From Leclercia adecarboxylata (GTDB lineage Bacteria; Pseudomonadota; Gammaproteobacteria; Enterobacterales; Enterobacteriaceae): a DNA stretch of 64,000 nt. Numbering within the stretch: the first letter of the stretch is position 1; each line of letters opens with the position of its first letter. The position numbers were made by a program, and so were the translations under genes. Below the pieces are notes generated by a model that saw only the letters and a program-made list of their open reading frames with translations, did no database searches and was not told the origin of the DNA. Below are positions 45,896 to 56,833 of this stretch, one piece after another. The DNA lies in NCBI GenBank assembly GCA_002360945.1, contig DERO01000007.1:197657-261656 (forward strand), given 5' to 3'.

Positions 45896-45946
45896 AATTG
45901 AATCCTCATAGTTCTGTTATCGGGCTAAGCCCTGCTGGTTAGCTAA

Positions 45947-45962
45947 TACAAATCCCGTGCCA
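45947..45962 (-). promoter_or_regulatory. Sigma-54 promoter of pspABCD
   Basis: On the minus strand TGGCAC-GGGAT-TTGTA matches the sigma-54 consensus TGGCAC-N5-TTGCW, with the -24 GG and -12 G spaced correctly. It lies about 50 bases before the pspA start. The A/T-rich stretch behind it (45963-45985, with AATCAACAAGATAA on the minus strand) could bind IHF, and PspF sites should lie further upstream near 46000-46040, overlapping the pspF promoter. Confidence 0.85.
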
Positions 45963-46061
45963 GTTTTTTATCTTGTTGATTTTACGCAAGGTGATTGCTT
46001 TTTCGCCCGTTCCAGCCTAGTCTCGCTTAGTGAATCACACTAATAAGTGGTTAATTTCATC

Positions 46062-47039
46062 ATGGCTGAATTTAAAGATACGTTACTTGGGGAAGCTAAC
46101 AGTTTTCTCGAAGTGCTGGAACAGGTCTCAAGGCTGGCACCGCTGAATAAACCGGTACTGATTATCGGCGAGCGCGGCACCGGGAAAGAGCTGATTGCCA
46201 ATCGCCTGCACTATTTATCCGGACGCTGGGATGGGCCTTTCATCTCCCTCAACTGCGCCGCGCTGAACGAAAATCTGCTCGATACTGAACTGTTCGGCCA
46301 CGAGGCGGGGGCCTTTACCGGCGCACAACGGCGCCACCCCGGGCGTTTCGAGCGCGCCGACGGCGGCACGCTGTTCCTCGACGAACTGGCCACCGCCCCA
46401 ATGCTGGTGCAAGAAAAGCTGCTGCGCGTCATTGAGTATGGCGAGCTGGAGCGCGTGGGCGGCAGTCAGCCGCTGCAGGTGAATGTGCGCCTGGTGTGCG
46501 CCACCAACGCCAACCTGCCGGAGATGGTCGAGCAGGAGCGGTTCCGCGCCGACCTGCTGGATCGGCTGGCGTTTGACGTGGTCAATCTGCCCCCCCTGCG
46601 CGAGCGGCGTAGCGATATCATGCTGCTGGCGGAGCAGTTTGCCATTCAGATGTGCCGCGAGCTGGGTCTGCCCCTGTTCCCCGGCTTCAGCGAGCGCGCC
46701 CGCGAAACGCTGCTCGACTACCGCTGGCCGGGCAACATCCGTGAGCTGAAAAACGTGGTTGAGCGTTCCGTCTATCGCCACGGCAGCAGCGAGACCGAGC
46801 TGGATGAAATTGTCATCGATCCCTTTAATCGCCCCACTCAGTTGCCCGATAAACTGCCCCGGGTCGCGGCTTCGCCCTCCCTGCCGCTGGATTTACGCCA
46901 GTTCCAGCTCGGTCAGGAAAAGCAGCTGCTGGAGCAGAGCCTGCGGGAGGCAAAATTTAATCAGAAACGCGCGGCTGAACTGCTGGGGCTGACCTACCAT
47001 CAATTAAGGGCATTGCTCAAAAAGCATCAAATGCGCTGA
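46062..47039 (+). CDS. pspF: Sigma-54 activator PspF
   Basis: The 325-residue protein is an AAA+ bacterial enhancer-binding protein that activates pspA and pspG. It has no N-terminal receiver domain. Walker A is GERGTGKE (about 29-36), the sigma-54-contacting loop GAFTGA is intact, and the C-terminus has the Fis-type HTH (KFNQKRAAELLGLTYHQLRA). The start at 46062 (MAEFKDTLLGEANSFLEVL) is as in E. coli; the frame extends five codons upstream. It is divergent from pspA. Confidence 0.96.
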   Translation: MAEFKDTLLGEANSFLEVLEQVSRLAPLNKPVLIIGERGTGKELIANRLHYLSGRWDGPFISLNCAALNENLLDTELFGHEAGAFTGAQRRHPGRFERADGGTLFLDELATAPMLVQEKLLRVIEYGELERVGGSQPLQVNVRLVCATNANLPEMVEQERFRADLLDRLAFDVVNLPPLRERRSDIMLLAEQFAIQMCRELGLPLFPGFSERARETLLDYRWPGNIRELKNVVERSVYRHGSSETELDEIVIDPFNRPTQLPDKLPRVAASPSLPLDLRQFQLGQEKQLLEQSLREAKFNQKRAAELLGLTYHQLRALLKKHQMR

Positions 47040-47127
47040 CAATATCAGCACTTATCCGCAGACATTTTTACGAAGCAGGTGTAAGTGCGATACACTTTGC
47101 AGATCGTCACTAAAAACCTTAAAAATT

Positions 47128-48768
47128 ATGCGTCTGGTTTTCTCGTCCCTGATTGCGCTCGGTCTGTTAAGCAGCCAGGCTTTTGCTGCGCCCACGCCTG
47201 CAGATCGCGCCGATATTCGCGACAGCGGCTTTGTCTACTGCGTCAGCGGGCAGGTCAACACCTTCAACCCGCAAAAAGCGAGCAGCGGCCTGATCGTCGA
47301 CACCCTCGCCGCACAGCTGTATGACCGCCTGCTGGATGTCGACCCTTATACCTACCGCCTGGTGCCGGAGCTGGCCGAGAGCTGGGAGGTGTTAGACAAC
47401 GGTGCCACCTACCGTTTCCGTCTGCGCGACGATGTGAACTTCCAGACCACCCCGTGGTTTAAACCCACCCGTAAACTCAATGCGGACGATGTGGTCTTTA
47501 CTTTCCAGCGTATTTTCAACCGCGACCATGCCTGGCACTACGTCAACGGGGGGAGCTTCCCCTACTTCGACAGCCTGCAGTTTGCGGATACGGTGAAAAA
47601 CGTACGCAAGCTTGATAACCGCACGGTGGAGTTCACCCTCGCCCGTCCGGATGCCTCCTTCCTGTGGCATCTGGCAACGCACTATGCCTCGGTGATGTCC
47701 TCCGAATATGCCACCCAACTGACCCTGCAGGATAAACAGGAGCTGATGGATCGCCAGCCGGTGGGAACCGGGCCGTTCCAGATCGCCGAGTATCGCGCCG
47801 GGCAGTATGTGCGCCTGCAGCGTCATGAGAAATTCTGGCGCGGCAAACCGCTGATGCCCCAGGTGGTGGTCGATTTAGGCTCCGGCGGGACAGGCCGTTT
47901 GTCGAAGCTGCTCACCGGCGAGTGCGATGTGCTGGCCTGGCCTGCCGCCAGCCAGCTGACCATCCTGCGCGACGATCCACGTCTGCGCCTGACGCTGCGC
48001 CCGGGGATGAACATCGCCTATCTGGCGTTTAACACCAATAAGCCGCCGCTGAATAACCCGGCGGTGCGTCACGCCCTGGCGCTGGCGATCAATAACCAGC
48101 GTCTGATGCAATCCATCTATTACGGTACGGCAGAAACTGCCGCCTCAATTCTGCCGCGCGCCTCGTGGGCTTACGATAGCGAGGCTAAAATTACTGAATA
48201 CAACCCGGATAAATCACGCGAGCAGCTCAAGGCGCTTGGGGCGGAGAACCTCACCCTGCAGCTGTGGGTGCCCACCAGCTCCCAGGCCTGGAACCCGAGT
48301 CCCCTGAAGACCGCCGAGCTGCTGCAGGCCGATCTCGCCCAGGTCGGGGTCAAGGTGGTGATTATCCCGGTGGAAGGCCGTTTTCAGGAGGCGCGCCTGA
48401 TGGACATGAACCATGATTTAACCCTGGCTGGCTGGGCAACCGACAGTAACGACCCGGATAGTTTCTTCCGGCCGCTGCTGAGCTGTGCGGCGATCGATTC
48501 GCAGACCAACTATGCCCACTGGTGCCATCGCGAGTTTGACGACATTCTGCGCAAAGCGCTGTCGACCCAGCAGCTGGCGGCGCGCATCGATGCCTATGAC
48601 GAAGCGCAAGTGATTCTGGCTAAAGAGCTGCCGGTGCTACCGCTGGCCTCCTCCCTGCGTCTGCAGGCGTACCGTTACGATATTAAAGGCCTGGTGCTGA
48701 GTCCGTTTGGTAACGCGTCCTTTGCTGGCGTCTCCCGTGAAGAGCAAGAAGAGGTGAAAAAACCGTGA
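47128..48768 (+). CDS. sapA: SapA, periplasmic binding protein of the Sap ABC system
   Basis: The 546-residue protein has a signal peptide (about 1-21, cleaved after SSQAFA) and an SBP_bac_5 dipeptide/oligopeptide-binding fold. In Salmonella and Haemophilus the Sap system is linked to resistance to antimicrobial peptides; in E. coli SapBCDF exports putrescine, for which SapA seems dispensable. The sapABCDF genes overlap or abut one after another, and the sapB GTG overlaps the sapA stop. It begins 88 bases after pspF. Confidence 0.96.
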   Translation: MRLVFSSLIALGLLSSQAFAAPTPADRADIRDSGFVYCVSGQVNTFNPQKASSGLIVDTLAAQLYDRLLDVDPYTYRLVPELAESWEVLDNGATYRFRLRDDVNFQTTPWFKPTRKLNADDVVFTFQRIFNRDHAWHYVNGGSFPYFDSLQFADTVKNVRKLDNRTVEFTLARPDASFLWHLATHYASVMSSEYATQLTLQDKQELMDRQPVGTGPFQIAEYRAGQYVRLQRHEKFWRGKPLMPQVVVDLGSGGTGRLSKLLTGECDVLAWPAASQLTILRDDPRLRLTLRPGMNIAYLAFNTNKPPLNNPAVRHALALAINNQRLMQSIYYGTAETAASILPRASWAYDSEAKITEYNPDKSREQLKALGAENLTLQLWVPTSSQAWNPSPLKTAELLQADLAQVGVKVVIIPVEGRFQEARLMDMNHDLTLAGWATDSNDPDSFFRPLLSCAAIDSQTNYAHWCHREFDDILRKALSTQQLAARIDAYDEAQVILAKELPVLPLASSLRLQAYRYDIKGLVLSPFGNASFAGVSREEQEEVKKP

Positions 48769-49730
48769 TTATTTTTACCTTACGTCGGCTGCTGTTGCTG
48801 CTGATCACCCTCTTCTTTCTGACCTTTGTCGGCTTCAGTCTGAGCTATTTCACGCCCCATGCGCCGCTGCAGGGCGCTTCTTTGTGGAACGCGTGGTGGT
48901 TCTGGTTTGAAGGCGTGCTGCACTGGGACTTCGGCGTCTCCAGCATTAACGGCCAGCCGATCGCCGAACAGCTGAAAGAGGTGTTCCCCGCCACTATGGA
49001 GCTGTGCATCCTGGCGTTCGGCTTTGCGCTGGTAGTGGGGATCCCGGTCGGGATGCTCGCCGGGATCACCCGCAACAAGTGGCAGGATAAACTCATCAGC
49101 GCCATCGCCCTGCTCGGTTTTTCGGTTCCGGTGTTCTGGCTGGCGCTGCTGCTGACGCTCTTTTTCTCGCTGACGCTTGGCTGGCTGCCGGTGTCCGGGC
49201 GATTCGACCTGCTGTATGCGGTGAAGACGGTCACCGGTTTCGCGATTATTGACGCCTGGCTCTCAGATTCGGTCTGGCGGCATGAGATGATTATCAGCGC
49301 CGTGCGTCACATGGTATTGCCGGTGCTGGCGCTGGCCGTTGCGCCGACCACCGAGGTGATCCGCCTGATGCGCATCAGCACTATTGAAGTGTTCGACCAG
49401 AACTATGTCAAAGCCGCCGCCACGCGCGGGCTGTCGCGGCTGACGATTTTACGCCGCCACGTCCTGCATAACGCTTTGCCGCCGGTGATCCCGCGCCTTG
49501 GCCTGCAGTTCTCAACCATGCTGACCCTGGCGATGATCACCGAGATGGTCTTCAGTTGGCCGGGTCTGGGGCGCTGGCTGATCAACGCCATTCGCCAGCA
49601 GGACTACGCCGCGATCTCCGCTGGTGTCATGGTGATTGGCGCGCTGGTGATTATTGTTAACGTGATATCCGACATTTTGGGCGCTATGGCTAACCCGTTG
49701 AAACATAAGGAATGGTATGCCTTACGATAG
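48765..49730 (+). CDS. sapB: Sap ABC transporter permease SapB
   Basis: The 321-residue inner-membrane permease has six predicted membrane segments and the permease EAA-type loop ([20 protein letters not shown], near 220-240). The start codon is GTG, overlapping the sapA stop as GTGA. The E. coli protein has the same length. Confidence 0.95.
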   Translation: MIIFTLRRLLLLLITLFFLTFVGFSLSYFTPHAPLQGASLWNAWWFWFEGVLHWDFGVSSINGQPIAEQLKEVFPATMELCILAFGFALVVGIPVGMLAGITRNKWQDKLISAIALLGFSVPVFWLALLLTLFFSLTLGWLPVSGRFDLLYAVKTVTGFAIIDAWLSDSVWRHEMIISAVRHMVLPVLALAVAPTTEVIRLMRISTIEVFDQNYVKAAATRGLSRLTILRRHVLHNALPPVIPRLGLQFSTMLTLAMITEMVFSWPGLGRWLINAIRQQDYAAISAGVMVIGALVIIVNVISDILGAMANPLKHKEWYALR

Positions 49731-50607
49731 CGTATATAGTGAAAAGCGCACGCCCGGGGCGTTGCGCACCGCGTGGCGTAATTTCTACGGCGACACCACG
49801 GCGATGATCGGCCTGTACGGCTGCGGCGGCCTGGTGCTGCTGTGCATTATGGGATCCTGGTTTGCGCCCTACGGCATCGACCAGCAGTTCCTCGGCTATC
49901 AGCTGTTACCGCCTTCCTGGTCGCGCTACGGCGAAGTCTCCTTCTTCCTCGGCACCGATGACCTGGGGCGTGATGTCCTGAGCCGCCTGCTGAGCGGCGC
50001 GGCGCCCACCGTGGGTGGTGCCTTTATTGTCACCCTGGCAGCAACGTTGTGCGGTCTGCTGCTGGGCATTGTCGCCGGGGCAACCCATGGCCTGCGTTCC
50101 GCGGTAACAAACCATATTCTCGATACCCTGTTGTCGATCCCCTCGCTGTTGCTGGCAATCATCGTGGTGGCCTTCTCCGGACCGCACCTGATCCACGCCA
50201 TGTTTGCAGTGTGGCTGGCCCTGCTGCCGCGCATGGTGCGCTCAGTCTATAGCCTGGTGCACGATGAGCTGGAAAAAGAGTACGTGGTCGCCGCCCGTCT
50301 GGATGGCGCCACCACCTTAAATATTTTGTGGTTCGCGGTGCTGCCCAATATCGCCTCCGGGATGGTCACCGAGATCACCCGCGCCCTGTCGATGGCGATC
50401 CTGGATATCGCCGCGCTCGGTTTTCTCGATCTGGGCGCGCAGCTCCCTTCTCCGGAATGGGGAGCGATGCTGGGCGACGCGCTGGAGCTGATCTACGTGG
50501 CTCCGTGGACGGTAATGCTGCCGGGCGCCGCGATTATGATGAGCGTGCTGCTGGTGAACCTGCTTGGCGACGGCATTCGTCGCGCCATTGTGGCGGGGGT
50601 GGAATAA
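49717..50607 (+). CDS. sapC: Sap ABC transporter permease SapC
   Basis: The 296-residue second permease subunit has an OppC-type N-terminus and the EAA loop [20 protein letters not shown]. It overlaps sapB by 14 bases, and its stop shares one base with the sapD start (TAATG). Length equals E. coli SapC. Confidence 0.95.
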   Translation: MPYDSVYSEKRTPGALRTAWRNFYGDTTAMIGLYGCGGLVLLCIMGSWFAPYGIDQQFLGYQLLPPSWSRYGEVSFFLGTDDLGRDVLSRLLSGAAPTVGGAFIVTLAATLCGLLLGIVAGATHGLRSAVTNHILDTLLSIPSLLLAIIVVAFSGPHLIHAMFAVWLALLPRMVRSVYSLVHDELEKEYVVAARLDGATTLNILWFAVLPNIASGMVTEITRALSMAILDIAALGFLDLGAQLPSPEWGAMLGDALELIYVAPWTVMLPGAAIMMSVLLVNLLGDGIRRAIVAGVE

Positions 50608-51599
50608 TGCCGTTACTGGATATTCGCAATCTGACGATTGAATTTAAAACCGGCGAAGGCTGGGTGAAAGCGGTTGACCGGGTGAGCATTACCCTGAGCG
50701 AAGGCGAGATCCGCGGCCTGGTAGGCGAGTCGGGTTCCGGCAAGAGCTTAATTGCCAAAGCCATTTGCGGCGTGGCAAAAGATAACTGGCGTGTCACCGC
50801 CGACCGCATGCGTTTTGATGATATCGACCTGCTGCGCCTCTCCGTTCGCGAGCGACGCAAGCTGGTGGGCCACAACGTGTCGATGATTTTTCAGGAACCG
50901 CAGTCCTGTCTCGATCCGTCGGAGCGGGTAGGCAAACAGCTGATGCAGAACATCCCCGCCTGGACCTATAAAGGCCGCTGGTGGCAGCGTTTTGGCTGGC
51001 GTAAACGCCGGGCCATCGAGTTGCTGCACCGGGTGGGGATCAAGGATCATAAAGATGCCATGCGCAGCTTTCCCTATGAACTGACCGACGGCGAGTGCCA
51101 GAAAGTGATGATCGCCATTGCGCTCGCCAACCAGCCGCGCCTGCTGATTGCCGACGAGCCGACCAACGCGATGGAGCCCACCACCCAGGCGCAAATTTTC
51201 CGCCTGCTTACCCGGCTCAATCAGAACAATAACACCACCATTTTGCTGATCAGCCATGACCTGCAGATGCTAAGCAAATGGGCGGATAAGATTGACGTGA
51301 TGTACTGCGGTCAGACGGTAGAAACCGCCGGCAGCGAGGAGCTGGTGACCATGCCGCATCACCCCTATACCCAGGCATTGATCCGCGCTATTCCGGATTT
51401 TGGTAACTCCATGCCGCACAAAAGCCGTCTCAACACCCTACCGGGGGCGATCCCGCTACTGGAGCAGTTGCCGATCGGCTGTCGCCTGGGGCCACGCTGT
51501 CCCTATGCGCAGCGGAAATGTATCGAAACCCCGCGCCTTGCCGGGCCGAGAAACCATCTGTTTGCCTGCCATTTCCCGCTGAACATGGAGAAAGAGTGA
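50607..51599 (+). CDS. sapD: Sap ABC transporter ATPase SapD
   Basis: The 330-residue ATPase has Walker A GESGSGKS (40-47), Walker [13 protein letters not shown], and the divergent signature [14 protein letters not shown] in place of LSGGQ. In E. coli SapD also supports K+ uptake by TrkG/H. The start at 50607 gives the family N-terminus [13 protein letters not shown]. The open frame extends upstream inside sapC but is not used. Confidence 0.96.
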   Translation: MPLLDIRNLTIEFKTGEGWVKAVDRVSITLSEGEIRGLVGESGSGKSLIAKAICGVAKDNWRVTADRMRFDDIDLLRLSVRERRKLVGHNVSMIFQEPQSCLDPSERVGKQLMQNIPAWTYKGRWWQRFGWRKRRAIELLHRVGIKDHKDAMRSFPYELTDGECQKVMIAIALANQPRLLIADEPTNAMEPTTQAQIFRLLTRLNQNNNTTILLISHDLQMLSKWADKIDVMYCGQTVETAGSEELVTMPHHPYTQALIRAIPDFGNSMPHKSRLNTLPGAIPLLEQLPIGCRLGPRCPYAQRKCIETPRLAGPRNHLFACHFPLNMEKE

Positions 51600-51600
51600 C

Positions 51601-52407
51601 ATGGTCGAAACACTGCTGGAAGTGCGCAACCTGAGTAAGACCTTTCGCTATCGCACCGGTCTGTTCCATCGCCAGACCGTCGAAGCGGTGAAGCCGCTGA
51701 GCTTTACCCTGCGGGAAAAGCAGACCCTGGCGATCATCGGTGAAAACGGTTCGGGGAAATCGACGCTGGCGAAAATGCTGGCCGGGATGATCGAACCCTC
51801 CGATGGCGAAGTATTGATTGATGACCATCTGCTGAAGTTTGGCGACTATTCGTTCCGCAGTCAGCGGATCCGCATGATTTTTCAGGATCCCTCGACCTCG
51901 CTGAACCCGCGCCAGCGCATCTCGCAGATCCTCGATTTCCCGCTGCGTTTGAATACCGATCTTGAGTTTGAAGCGCGGCGTAAGCAGATCATTGAAACCC
52001 TGCGGATGGTTGGGCTGCTGCCGGATCACGTCAGCTATTATCCGCACATGCTGGCACCCGGACAGAAACAGCGTCTCGGCCTTGCCCGCGCCCTGATCCT
52101 GCGGCCAAAAGTGATTATCGCTGACGAAGCGCTGGCCTCGCTGGATATGTCGATGCGTTCACAGTTAATCAACCTGATGCTGGAGTTGCAGGAGAAACAG
52201 GGTATCTCCTATATCTACGTGACCCAGCATCTGGGGATGATGAAGCACATCAGCGATCAGGTGATGGTGATGCATGAAGGCTCGGTGGTGGAGCGCGGCA
52301 GTACCGCATCGGTGCTGGCCTCGCCGCTTCACGATCTGACGAAACGCTTAATCGCCGGCCATTTCGGCGAAGCCTTAACCGCCGATGCATGGCGCAAAGA
52401 TCGCTGA
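51601..52407 (+). CDS. sapF: Sap ABC transporter ATPase SapF
   Basis: The 268-residue ATPase has Walker A GENGSGKS (47-54), Walker B VIIADEALASLD, and the signature MLAPGQKQRLGLARAL. It starts one base after the sapD stop and closes the operon. No clear terminator separates it from the fabI promoter region. Confidence 0.96.
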   Translation: MVETLLEVRNLSKTFRYRTGLFHRQTVEAVKPLSFTLREKQTLAIIGENGSGKSTLAKMLAGMIEPSDGEVLIDDHLLKFGDYSFRSQRIRMIFQDPSTSLNPRQRISQILDFPLRLNTDLEFEARRKQIIETLRMVGLLPDHVSYYPHMLAPGQKQRLGLARALILRPKVIIADEALASLDMSMRSQLINLMLELQEKQGISYIYVTQHLGMMKHISDQVMVMHEGSVVERGSTASVLASPLHDLTKRLIAGHFGEALTADAWRKDR

Positions 52408-52431
52408 CCCGCCCTGCGCAGAGTGGTCGGA

Positions 52432-52500
52432 TTGCACCCTCCGTGACACATGCTATTATCGCCGCGATTTAACGACGGCTGTCAGTACCGATGACAGCCG
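52432..52500 (+). promoter_or_regulatory. Probable fabI promoter and 5' UTR hairpin
   Basis: TTGCAC (52432-52437) and TATTAT (52454-52459), 16 bases apart, form a plausible sigma-70 promoter, with a start near 52465. In the resulting leader a perfect 9-bp stem CGGCTGTCA / TGACAGCCG (52476-52484 and 52492-52500) lies 30 bases before the fabI ATG. It has no T-run, so it looks like an mRNA-stabilising or regulatory leader hairpin rather than a terminator. Confidence 0.5.
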
Positions 52501-52529
52501 CCACAACAATGAATAAAAGGATTAGAGCT

Positions 52530-53318
52530 ATGGGTTTTCTTTCCGGTAAGCGCATTCTGGTGACTGGCGTTGCCAGCAAACTGTCTATCGCCTACGGTAT
52601 CGCACAGGCGATGCACCGCGAAGGCGCTGAGCTGGCGTTCACCTACCAGAACGACAAGCTGAAAGGCCGCGTAGAAGAGTTTGCCGCGCAGCTGGGTTCC
52701 AGCATTGTTCTGGAATGCGACGTTGCCCAGGATGAAAGCATCGATGGCATGTTCGCTGAGCTGGCAAAAACCTGGCCGAAATTTGACGGTTTCGTTCACT
52801 CCATCGGTTTTGCCCCGGGCGATCAGCTGGATGGCGACTACGTGAATGCGGTAACCCGTGAAGGCTTCAAAATTGCTCACGACATCAGCTCCTACAGCTT
52901 TGTGGCGATGGCAAAAGCCTGCCGCACCATGCTGAACCCGGGCTCAGCCCTGCTGACTCTCTCCTACCTGGGTGCTGAGCGCGCTATCCCGAACTACAAT
53001 GTGATGGGTCTGGCGAAAGCCTCTCTGGAAGCCAACGTGCGCTACATGGCGAACGCCATGGGTCCGGAAGGCGTGCGCGTAAACGGGATCTCTGCGGGCC
53101 CAATCCGTACCCTGGCTGCTTCCGGCATCAAAGACTTCCGTAAAATGCTGGCGCATTGCGAAGCGGTGACCCCAATCCGCCGCACCGTCACCATCGAAGA
53201 CGTGGGTAACTCTGCGGCATTCCTCTGCTCAGATCTCTCTGCGGGCATCTCCGGCGAAGTGGTTCACGTTGACGGCGGTTTCAACATCGCGGCAATGAAC
53301 GAGCTGGAAATCAAATAA
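52530..53318 (+). CDS. fabI: Enoyl-ACP reductase FabI
   Basis: FabI carries out the last step of fatty-acid elongation, NADH-dependent reduction of trans-2-enoyl-ACP, and is the target of triclosan. The 262-residue SDR protein has the nucleotide-binding [14 protein letters not shown]146 and Y156 with K163 in the active site, and the sensitive-type G93 (HSIGF). The ATG at 52530, after AAAGGA, gives the exact E. coli length. In a DSF-producing bacterium, fatty-acid synthesis also supplies the acyl-ACP substrates for RpfF. Confidence 0.98.
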   Translation: MGFLSGKRILVTGVASKLSIAYGIAQAMHREGAELAFTYQNDKLKGRVEEFAAQLGSSIVLECDVAQDESIDGMFAELAKTWPKFDGFVHSIGFAPGDQLDGDYVNAVTREGFKIAHDISSYSFVAMAKACRTMLNPGSALLTLSYLGAERAIPNYNVMGLAKASLEANVRYMANAMGPEGVRVNGISAGPIRTLAASGIKDFRKMLAHCEAVTPIRRTVTIEDVGNSAAFLCSDLSAGISGEVVHVDGGFNIAAMNELEIK

Positions 53319-53327
53319 GTTCGTCAC

Positions 53328-53353
53328 CTTCCCGCTGCGGCGGGAAGGTTTAC
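53328..53353 (+). terminator. fabI intrinsic terminator
   Basis: A 10-bp perfect stem ACCTTCCCGC / GCGGGAAGGT with loop TGCG lies ten bases after the fabI stop, followed by TTACC. The stem is strong and the T-run short. Confidence 0.75.
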
Positions 53354-53479
53354 CTGCTGTTCCGTCCCATTTTTCCCCTCGTTATTCCGTTCCGCTATTT
53401 GTTATCACCTAACAATATTTTTCCGCTTATCCGCCTTACGCCAGGATATTGATCGCCATTTTGAGATCAAGGAAAGCAC

Positions 53480-54487
53480 ATGGAACAACGCCGTATTTCT
53501 GGCAAAGGCCACTGGTATCATGAGACCCAGTCCAGTAGCAGCCCGACGGAAGTCCTGCCTTTGGTTCCCGAAGCCGCACAGGTCGCGGATCGTTTTTTGC
53601 TGAACCTCACTTTACCTGCGTCGCTGCTGGCGGCCTGTGAGCGCTGGTTAACCCCGGCCCGGGCGCTATGTGACCTCTTTTTCCCGCGCGCCGTGCCGGT
53701 AAACCGCCTGCGCACGCTGAGCGCGTATGACCGCTTCAGCACCGCGCTGACGGTGGCCCAGGTGTGCGGCGTGCAGCGTCTGTGTAATTACTACGCCGCC
53801 CTTCTCGCCCCGCTCCCCGGTCCTGACTCCTCCCGTGAAAGCAATCGCCGCCTCGCCCAGATCACCCAGTATGCCCGCCAGCTTGCCAGCTCACCCGACG
53901 TGATCGACAGCAAAGCGCAGCAGGAGCTCGATGAGGTGGGTCTGACGGTGTATGACATCGTGACCATCAATCAGATTATCGGCTTTGTCGGCTTTCAGGC
54001 GCGGGTGGTGGCGGTGTTCCAGGCCCTGCTCGGACACCCTGTCCGTTGGCTGCCCGGCCACCATATTCCGCCGCACGCCCTGATTGATGATAACGCGCTG
54101 AACATGGACACCTGGGAACCTGTGGTGCCAGGCGTTGAGCAACGCAACGCCAGCGCGCAACAGCTGGCCTCGCTTGAGCGCTGGCAGACCGAGCCGCTGT
54201 TGCAGCAGCTCACCCCGGTGCTGTGTCATGAACCCGCGATCCTCGATTACACCGGTGAAATTCTGGTCAGCGGCATCCATGCTGCCCAGCCTGCCGGAGC
54301 GCCGGATGAGGCGGTAAGACGCGCCGTAGACCAGCTGGCGCGCTCCCCGGATCAGTTCAGCGCCGCGCAGTTTACCCCATTGACCGACGAGGGGCTTCCC
54401 CCGGCTCAGGCTATCAACCTGCTGACCTGGAGCGCTTTTTGCGGCTGGTTGAACCGCCTTAAAATCGCCATTGGCAGAGGCGAATAA
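53480..54487 (+). CDS. yciW: YciW, AhpD-like/CMD-domain protein
   Basis: The 335-residue protein resembles E. coli YciW (about 375 aa). It starts MEQRRISGKGHWYHETQSS, and its middle (about 85-190, STALTVAQVCGVQRLCNYYA and IVTINQIIGFVGFQARVVAV) looks like a carboxymuconolactone decarboxylase/AhpD-like helical domain. The typical CxxC peroxidase pair is not evident. In E. coli yciW is in the cysteine regulon; its reaction is unknown. It is somewhat shorter than the E. coli protein. It lies between fabI and rnb as in E. coli. Confidence 0.85.
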   Translation: MEQRRISGKGHWYHETQSSSSPTEVLPLVPEAAQVADRFLLNLTLPASLLAACERWLTPARALCDLFFPRAVPVNRLRTLSAYDRFSTALTVAQVCGVQRLCNYYAALLAPLPGPDSSRESNRRLAQITQYARQLASSPDVIDSKAQQELDEVGLTVYDIVTINQIIGFVGFQARVVAVFQALLGHPVRWLPGHHIPPHALIDDNALNMDTWEPVVPGVEQRNASAQQLASLERWQTEPLLQQLTPVLCHEPAILDYTGEILVSGIHAAQPAGAPDEAVRRAVDQLARSPDQFSAAQFTPLTDEGLPPAQAINLLTWSAFCGWLNRLKIAIGRGE

Positions 54488-54575
54488 CCCTACTCATTAC
54501 CTAAAGAGCGCTTGCTGTAGCAGTGAGATTCGCGTAAAACTGTCAGCCGCTCAATGGCTACGAAAATAGATCACT

Positions 54576-56510
54576 ATGCTCCAGGACAACCCGCTGCTAG
54601 CGCAGCTTAAACAGCAACTGCATTCCCAGACGCCACGTGCTGAAGGGGTGGTAAAAGCCACGGAAAAAGGCTTTGGCTTCCTTGAAGTCGATGCACAGAA
54701 AAGTTACTTCATTCCGCCTCCGCAGATGAAGAAGGTGATGCACGGCGATCGTATTACCGCCGTGATCCATAGCGAAAAGGATCGTGAATCTGCCGAGCCT
54801 GAAGCCTTGATCGAACCGTTCCTGACCCGCTTTGTGGGTAAGGTACTGCGTAAAGATGACCGTCTGTCCATTATCCCGGACCATCCCCTGCTGAAGGACG
54901 CCATCCCTTGCCGCGCAGAACGCGGCGTCGCGCATGATTTCAAAGAAGGTGACTGGGCCGTGGCTGAAATGCGCCGTCACCCTCTGAAGGGCGACCGCGG
55001 TTTTTATGCCGAGCTGACCCAGTTCATTACCTTTGGCGACGACCATTTCGTGCCATGGTGGGTCACCCTGGCGCGCCATAATCTGGAAAAAGAAGCGCCA
55101 GAAGGCGTGACGACGGAGATGCTGGACGAAGGTCTGGAGCGTCGCGACCTCACCGCCCTTAATTTTGTCACCATCGACAGCGCCAGTACCGAAGATATGG
55201 ACGATGCGCTGTATGTGGAAGAGCAGGCTGACGGCAAACTGCTGTTAACCGTGGCGATTGCCGATCCAACCGCCTGGATTGCTGAAGGCACCCCGCTGGA
55301 TGAGTCTGCCAAAATCCGCGCCTTTACTAACTATCTGCCGGGCTTCAACATCCCGATGCTGCCGCGCGAACTCTCTGACGACTTGTGCTCGCTGCGCGCC
55401 AATGAAGTGCGTCCGGTTCTCGCCTGCCGCATGACCATTGCTACCGATGGCACCATCGAAGAGAACATCGAATTCTTTGCTGCGACCATCGAGTCGAAAG
55501 CCAAACTGGTGTATGACGAAGTGTCTGACTGGCTGGAAAACAGCGGTAGCTGGCAGCCTGCGAATGACGCCATCGCCGAACAGATCCGTCTGTTGCAGCG
55601 TGTCTGTCTGAGCCGCAGCGAGTGGCGTAAAACTCACGCGCTGGTATTCAAGGATCGCCCTGACTACCGCTTTATTCTCGGTGAAAAAGGCGAAGTGCTG
55701 GATATTGTTGCCGAACCGCGTCGCATTGCTAACCGCATTGTTGAAGAGTCGATGATTGCGGCGAACATCTGCGCGGCTCGCGTGCTGCGCGACCAACTCG
55801 GTTTCGGTATTTATAACGTGCATACCGGATTCGACCCGGCGAACAGCGAAGCGCTGGCGGCCCTGCTGAAGACCCACGACGTGCACGTCGATCCGCAGGA
55901 AGTCCTGACCCTGAACGGCTTCTGCAAGCTGCGTCGTGAGCTGGACGCACAGCCGTCCGGCTTCCTCGACAGCCGCATTCGTCGTTTCCAGTCTTTCGCG
56001 GAGATCAGCACCGAACCGGGCCCGCACTTTGGCCTGGGTCTGGAAGCCTATGCGACCTGGACCTCCCCGATCCGTAAGTATGGCGATATGGTTAACCACC
56101 GTCTGCTGAAAGCGATCGTCAAGGGTGAAACCATCGCCCGTCCGCAGGACGAGACCACCGTGCAGATGGCGGAGCGTCGTCGTCTTAACCGCATGGCGGA
56201 GCGCGATGTGGGTGACTGGCTGTATGCCCGCTTCCTGAAAGACAAAGCCGGGACTGACACCCGTTTTGCGGCGGAGATCATTGATATCAGCCGTGGCGGC
56301 ATGCGTGTTCGTCTGGTGGATAACGGCGCCGTGGCCTTTATTCCGGCTCCGTTCCTGCACGCCGTGCGTGATGAACTGGTCTGCAGCCAGGAGAACGGCA
56401 CCGTTCAGATTAAAGGTGAAGTGGCCTTTAAAGTGACCGAAGTTATCGATGTCACTATCGCTGAAGTGCGCATGGAAACACGCAGCGTTATCGCCCGCCC
56501 TGCCGTCTGA
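54576..56510 (+). CDS. rnb: Exoribonuclease II
   Basis: RNase II degrades single-stranded RNA from the 3' end. The 644-residue protein, the same length as in E. coli, has two N-terminal cold-shock domains, the RNB catalytic domain with the metal-binding aspartates D201, D207, D209 and D210 ([15 protein letters not shown]), and a C-terminal S1 domain. It is followed by a strong terminator and then rpfR. Confidence 0.97.
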   Translation: MLQDNPLLAQLKQQLHSQTPRAEGVVKATEKGFGFLEVDAQKSYFIPPPQMKKVMHGDRITAVIHSEKDRESAEPEALIEPFLTRFVGKVLRKDDRLSIIPDHPLLKDAIPCRAERGVAHDFKEGDWAVAEMRRHPLKGDRGFYAELTQFITFGDDHFVPWWVTLARHNLEKEAPEGVTTEMLDEGLERRDLTALNFVTIDSASTEDMDDALYVEEQADGKLLLTVAIADPTAWIAEGTPLDESAKIRAFTNYLPGFNIPMLPRELSDDLCSLRANEVRPVLACRMTIATDGTIEENIEFFAATIESKAKLVYDEVSDWLENSGSWQPANDAIAEQIRLLQRVCLSRSEWRKTHALVFKDRPDYRFILGEKGEVLDIVAEPRRIANRIVEESMIAANICAARVLRDQLGFGIYNVHTGFDPANSEALAALLKTHDVHVDPQEVLTLNGFCKLRRELDAQPSGFLDSRIRRFQSFAEISTEPGPHFGLGLEAYATWTSPIRKYGDMVNHRLLKAIVKGETIARPQDETTVQMAERRRLNRMAERDVGDWLYARFLKDKAGTDTRFAAEIIDISRGGMRVRLVDNGAVAFIPAPFLHAVRDELVCSQENGTVQIKGEVAFKVTEVIDVTIAEVRMETRSVIARPAV

Positions 56511-56525
56511 TTGTCACTTGCTAAC

Positions 56526-56562
56526 AAGTCGGATTCACCCTCCCGGGTGATCCGACTTTTTT
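56526..56562 (+). terminator. rnb intrinsic terminator
   Basis: AAGTCGGA pairs with TCCGACTT and TCACCC with GGGTGA around a TCCC loop (one bulged T at 56534), followed by six T. It begins 15 bases after the rnb stop. Confidence 0.92.
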
Positions 56563-56833
56563 ATTACTGCTAAAACCCCATACACATCATTTTTCCTTAC
56601 CTTTTCCTCCCACAAATTGCTAAAAGCGATCACAATTATTAGCGGCGGGCGTGTTCACGTCATACTGCGTTACAGGAATATTGATTCGACTGTATCCTTT
56701 TTCGCCATTCTCGTTCTAATATAAGAATACCGGGAAAAAACAATAAGTTTAGCTCGGGATCACCGCCGTTTTAGCGCGATTAAACCGACTGGAAATGCAT
56801 AATCTATGCAATTAAGTGCGCCTGGGAGAGAGC
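56563..56833. promoter_or_regulatory. Upstream region of rpfR
   Basis: These 271 AT-rich bases between the rnb terminator and rpfR must hold the rpfR promoter. TAATATAAG near 56717 could be a -10 element. A short perfect inverted repeat TGCATA-ATC-TATGCA (56796-56810) stands 24 bases before the start codon. It could be an operator or a small leader hairpin. No ORF was found. Confidence 0.45.

Noticed and set aside
55245..56360. 371-residue minus-strand ORF
   Set aside because: It is antisense to rnb, whose RNB active site is intact. It has no start signal or domain.
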